Below, one piece after another: positions 30,354-31,957 of a stretch of 31,957 bases of DNA. This DNA comes from UBA2421 sp964641895. GTDB taxonomy: Bacteria; Planctomycetota; Phycisphaerae; Tepidisphaerales; Tepidisphaeraceae. The stretch lies in contig CAZXLA010000021.1 of NCBI GenBank assembly GCA_964641895.1, positions 1 to 31,957 on the forward strand, written 5' to 3'. The first letter of the stretch is position 1, and each line of letters opens with the position of its first letter. Position numbers and translations under genes: made by a program. The notes below the pieces were generated by a model that was not told where the DNA came from, did not search any database, and saw only the letters and a list, made by a program, of their open reading frames with translations.

Positions 30354-31957
30354 ATGAACCGCCCCAAGAGCAGTATCGTTACCGACGGCCCCGCACGCGC
30401 GCCGCAGCGCGCCTTTTTCCGCGCGATGGGTTTGACGGATGAAGACATCTACAAACCCTGGGTGGGCGTTGCCAGCACATGGAATGAAGCCACGCCTTGC
30501 AATATTACGCTCGATCGTCAGGCCAAGGCGGCGAAGCAAGGCGTTAAAGCCGCCGGTGGAACGCCGCGCGAGTTTGTAACGATCGCGGTCAGCGACGGCA
30601 TCGCCATGGGGCATGAAGGGATGAAGGCCAGCCTTATCAGCCGCGAGTGCATCGCCGATTCGATCGAGCTTATGTGCCATGCGCACGGCTACGACGCGCT
30701 GGTGGGTCTGGCCGGCTGCGATAAGAGCCTGCCTGGAACGCTCATGGCGATGGCCAGGATGAACATCCCCAGCGTCTTCCTTTACGGCGGAACGATCATG
30801 CCGGGGAAATTCCAGGGGCGCGATGTGACGATCGTTGATGTGTATGAAGGCGTGGGCGCGCACGCCACCGGCAAGATGACCGATGCCGAACTGCACGAAC
30901 TCGAATGCGCCGCCTGCCCCGGCGCCGGAAGTTGCGGCGGGCAGTTCACCGCCAACACCATGGCCTGCGTGGCCGAGGCGCTGGGTATGGCGTTGCCCGG
31001 GTCCGGCTCTCCTCCCGCAATCGAAATCGCCCGCGACGCGTTCGCCGTCGCCGCCGGCGAAGCGGTGATGAAGTTGGTTGAAAGTGGAATCAAGGCGCGC
31101 GACATCATCACGATGAAAGCGCTGGAAAACGCCGTCACCATCGCCGCCTGCACCGGCGGAAGCACCAATATTTTCCTGCACCTGCCGGCGCTCGCGCACG
31201 AAGCCGGCTTGACGCTCACTTTGGAACAGATTGATAAGGTGTGTCACCGCACGCCGCACTTCGTCGATCTCATGCCTGGTGGAAAATACACCGCCTACGA
31301 TGTTTACAAAGTCGGCGGCATTCCGGTGATCATGCGCGCGTTGCTCGAAGCCGGTTTGCTGCACGGCGACTGTCTGACCGTCACCGGCAAGACGCATGTG
31401 GAAAATCTAAAAGAAGTGAAAGTGCCCGGCCCTGAACAGGACGTTCTCAAGCCGGTAGGCAACCCCATCCGCGCAACCGGCGGCTTGAAACTCCTTCGCG
31501 GGAATCTGTCGCCCGAAGGCGCAGTCATCAAAGTGGCCGGCGTGAAAAATTTAAAGCACCGCGGGCCGGCCAGAGTGTTCGAAGGCGAAGATGCCGCTAT
31601 GGCCGCCGTCCAGGCGCAGCAGATCAAGAAGGGTGATGTCGTCATCATCCGCTATGAAGGTCCGAAGGGCGGCCCGGGCATGCGCGAAATGCTCGCCACG
31701 ACGGCCGCCATCTACGGCCAGGGTTTGGGTTACGACGTGTGCTTAATTACCGACGGTCGATTCAGCGGCGGCACGCGCGGTCTGAGCATCGGCCACGTCG
31801 GCCCGGAAGCCCAAGTCGGCGGGCCGATCGCGCTGGTAATTGAAGGCGATATCATCGCCGTCGATGCCGACGCCGGCACCGTGACGCTCGAAGTGAGCGA
31901 TGCCGAATTGGCCAAACGAAAAGCGTCATGGAAGCCGCGGCCGACGATGTACCCGCA
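30354..31957 (+). CDS. ilvD: Dihydroxy-acid dehydratase, cut by the window end
   Basis: From ATG 30354 the frame is open to the last base, giving 534 codons; the family is normally 555-620 residues so only the last few dozen are missing. The three iron-sulfur cysteines are C49 (ATPCNI), C122 (LAGCDKS) and C194 (GAGSCGGQFTANTM); SDGIAMGHEGM and DGRFSGGTRGLSIGHVGPEA are further signatures, the latter carrying the catalytic Ser. The enzyme dehydrates dihydroxyisovalerate and dihydroxymethylvalerate in valine and isoleucine synthesis. Three cysteines suggest a [2Fe-2S] enzyme; related sugar-acid dehydratases are less likely given the branched-chain type length and motifs. No other ilv genes are visible upstream. 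The upstream 68 bp hold no clear promoter. Confidence 0.93.
   Translation, partial: MNRPKSSIVTDGPARAPQRAFFRAMGLTDEDIYKPWVGVASTWNEATPCNITLDRQAKAAKQGVKAAGGTPREFVTIAVSDGIAMGHEGMKASLISRECIADSIELMCHAHGYDALVGLAGCDKSLPGTLMAMARMNIPSVFLYGGTIMPGKFQGRDVTIVDVYEGVGAHATGKMTDAELHELECAACPGAGSCGGQFTANTMACVAEALGMALPGSGSPPAIEIARDAFAVAAGEAVMKLVESGIKARDIITMKALENAVTIAACTGGSTNIFLHLPALAHEAGLTLTLEQIDKVCHRTPHFVDLMPGGKYTAYDVYKVGGIPVIMRALLEAGLLHGDCLTVTGKTHVENLKEVKVPGPEQDVLKPVGNPIRATGGLKLLRGNLSPEGAVIKVAGVKNLKHRGPARVFEGEDAAMAAVQAQQIKKGDVVIIRYEGPKGGPGMREMLATTAAIYGQGLGYDVCLITDGRFSGGTRGLSIGHVGPEAQVGGPIALVIEGDIIAVDADAGTVTLEVSDAELAKRKASWKPRPTMYP

Noticed and set aside
30339..31397. 352-codon minus-strand open frame
   Set aside because: Antisense to ilvD, which carries all conserved cysteines and signatures.

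Overview
The window looks like a piece of a planctomycete chromosome, most likely class Phycisphaerae. The clues are PEP-CTERM sorting tails, LEPR-XLL-type N-termini (short conserved segments around LExR-x-LL), an H-X9-DG pseudopilin, dockerin-like repeats with LDDFTxLAANFG, and a high-GC sequence with many dispersed palindromic intergenic repeats. Taxonomy is inferred from gene content only.

Layout. 1-650 is a graveyard: a fragment resembling DUF5681-type proteins on the minus strand abuts a relic of a type I restriction HsdR helicase on the plus strand. 653-12596 is a carbohydrate-use locus. A ROK repressor faces away from a strong sigma70-like promoter. Then come two paralogous PEP-CTERM secreted proteins, a pseudopilin, two GH43 glycosidases (the second with a LEPR-XLL N-terminus and a PA14 domain split by a dockerin-like pair), a cytoplasmic GH2 enzyme, and a sugar ABC importer (Tat-type lipoprotein binding protein plus two permeases, no ATPase). 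From 4208 to 12596 the genes mostly overlap or nearly touch. Inferred job: surface or periplasmic debranching of an arabinose- or xylose-containing glycan, import, and cytoplasmic finishing, with ROK control.

12600-15800 is a second damaged region: an ISKra4-like transposase that needs a -1 frameshift and lacks its 3' part, facing an HrpA-type RNA helicase that lacks its C-terminal half, then a Uma2 endonuclease stub and a cluster of small hairpins.

15800-27360 is mixed housekeeping: FabF-type ketosynthase, PD40 propeller protein, mannose-1-phosphate guanylyltransferase, RuvX/YqgF, D-cysteine desulfhydrase-like PLP enzyme, AmpD-type amidase, PBP4-type D,D-carboxypeptidase, TrpF and a secreted LEPR-XLL/RTX-repeat protein. 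Several gaps here hold inverted-repeat elements.

27600-31957 has RecQ, a REP-associated tyrosine transposase (RAYT)-like gene flanked by four REP-like hairpins, and dihydroxy-acid dehydratase IlvD running off the end. The RAYT/REP unit is the clearest candidate for an interesting system; one of its hairpins supplies the last codons and stop of recQ. No tRNA, rRNA or CRISPR array was seen.
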